DNA of 14,595 nucleotides from assembly GCA_030618475.1 (NCBI GenBank), contig JAUXDG010000043.1, positions 1 through 14,595 of the forward strand, in the 5' to 3' direction. The notes under the pieces were generated by a model. The model did not search any database, had not been told where the DNA came from, and saw nothing but the letters and a program-made list of their open reading frames with translations. Each line of letters opens with the position of its first letter. The stretch's first letter is position 1. Below are positions 14,455-14,595 of the stretch, in pieces. This DNA comes from Gammaproteobacteria bacterium. Lineage in GTDB: Bacteria; Pseudomonadota; Gammaproteobacteria; DSM-19610. A program made the position numbers and the translations under genes.

Positions 14455-14595
14455 ATGTCGCCATGTCCTACGATGCGTTATGCAGGGGGTGCCATTCCCT
14501 GCACTGTGACCGGTCGAATGAATTCGACCCTACAAATTTGCCACAAGGTGAATCGCCGTCAGGCGAGAGAGGGTCCCCTGGGGTACAAGGTGAAT
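14455..14595 (+). CDS. Possible start of an unidentified ORF running off the right edge (doubtful)
   Basis: An ATG with GGAG six bases upstream (14445-14448) opens a frame of 47 codons that is still open at the window end. The peptide starts MSPCPTMRYAGG and ends with HKVNRRQAREGPLGYKVN. I do not recognise it. The frame crosses two hairpins and a direct repeat, which argues that it may be repeat DNA rather than a gene. A second frame from the ATG at 14463 is also open to the edge. Confidence 0.2.
   Translation, partial: MSPCPTMRYAGGAIPCTVTGRMNSTLQICHKVNRRQAREGPLGYKVN
14481..14503. other. Hairpin between the two REP-like copies
   Basis: TGCAGGG and CCCTGCA form a perfect 7-bp stem with a 9-base loop. 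It lies in the spacer of the inverted pair 14416-14530, so the whole block is a compound palindromic array. No T-run follows. Confidence 0.45.
14512..14530. repeat. REP-like palindrome, copy 2 (inverted)
   Basis: GGTCGAATGAATTCGACC (14512-14529) is an 8-bp stem with a 2-base loop, in the opposite orientation to copy 1. Where copy 1 has a C:G pair this copy has T:A. It is followed by CTAC. From memory, similar intergenic palindromes are frequent in gammaproteobacterial genomes; copy number could not be checked. Confidence 0.75.
14543..14595. repeat. 11-bp direct repeat reaching the window edge
   Basis: ACAAGGTGAAT occurs at 14543-14553 and again at 14585-14595, 42 bp apart. Between them is TCGCC-GTCA-GGCGA, a small hairpin (14553-14566). 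The second copy ends exactly at the window end, so a longer tandem array may continue outside. Confidence 0.45.

Noticed and set aside
14543..14595. CRISPR array
   Set aside because: Only two copies of an 11-base repeat are seen, without the repeat length or regular spacers of a CRISPR array, and no cas gene is present.

Overview
The window reads as chromosomal DNA of a GC-rich, Gram-negative proteobacterium. A TolC/MFP/RND tripartite pump and periplasmic signal peptides require an outer membrane, and the gene content fits a gammaproteobacterium (perhaps Chromatiales-like). The taxon is an inference from gene content only. Ten coding genes are supported, nine complete and one cut by the left edge. 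Intergenic DNA is short, and no gene-free stretch exceeds about 300 bases.

Left block, minus strand (1-3281): an 825-residue pseudo-receiver/PAS/PAS/GGDEF/EAL protein for cyclic di-GMP turnover is followed, 7 bases after its stop, by a ClsB-type cardiolipin synthase/phospholipase D gene that runs off the window. A very AT-rich 136-bp gap (3146-3281) sits in front of the pair.

Middle block, minus strand (3282-9463): a copper/silver efflux operon. Its order is a small secreted Cys/His-rich CopL-like protein, then CusC, CusB and CusA. The last three genes overlap by ATGA junctions. CusA has all three copper-binding methionines at the same residue numbers as E. coli CusA, but appears to lack one of the charged transmembrane residues. 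The first gene has no Shine-Dalgarno site, and its best promoter lies so close that the mRNA could be leaderless.

Right block, plus strand (9684-14331), divergent from the copper operon: an arsenosugar-type arsenic operon. It holds a MerA-like FAD/NAD(P)-disulfide oxidoreductase, the radical SAM enzyme ArsS, two transferases of the rSAM/selenodomain-associated families (TIGR04283 and TIGR04282), and the arsenite methyltransferase ArsM. In the known part of the scheme ArsM methylates As(III) with SAM, and ArsS attaches a 5'-deoxyadenosyl group to dimethylarsenic. The two transferases probably build or decorate the sugar. The role of the oxidoreductase is open.

The least explained DNA lies around arsM. 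A 110-bp inverted-repeat element starts inside the end of the TIGR04282 gene and separates it from arsM. Downstream of arsM are two related 18-bp hairpins in opposite orientation, differing by compensatory base changes, then an 11-bp direct repeat reaching the right edge.
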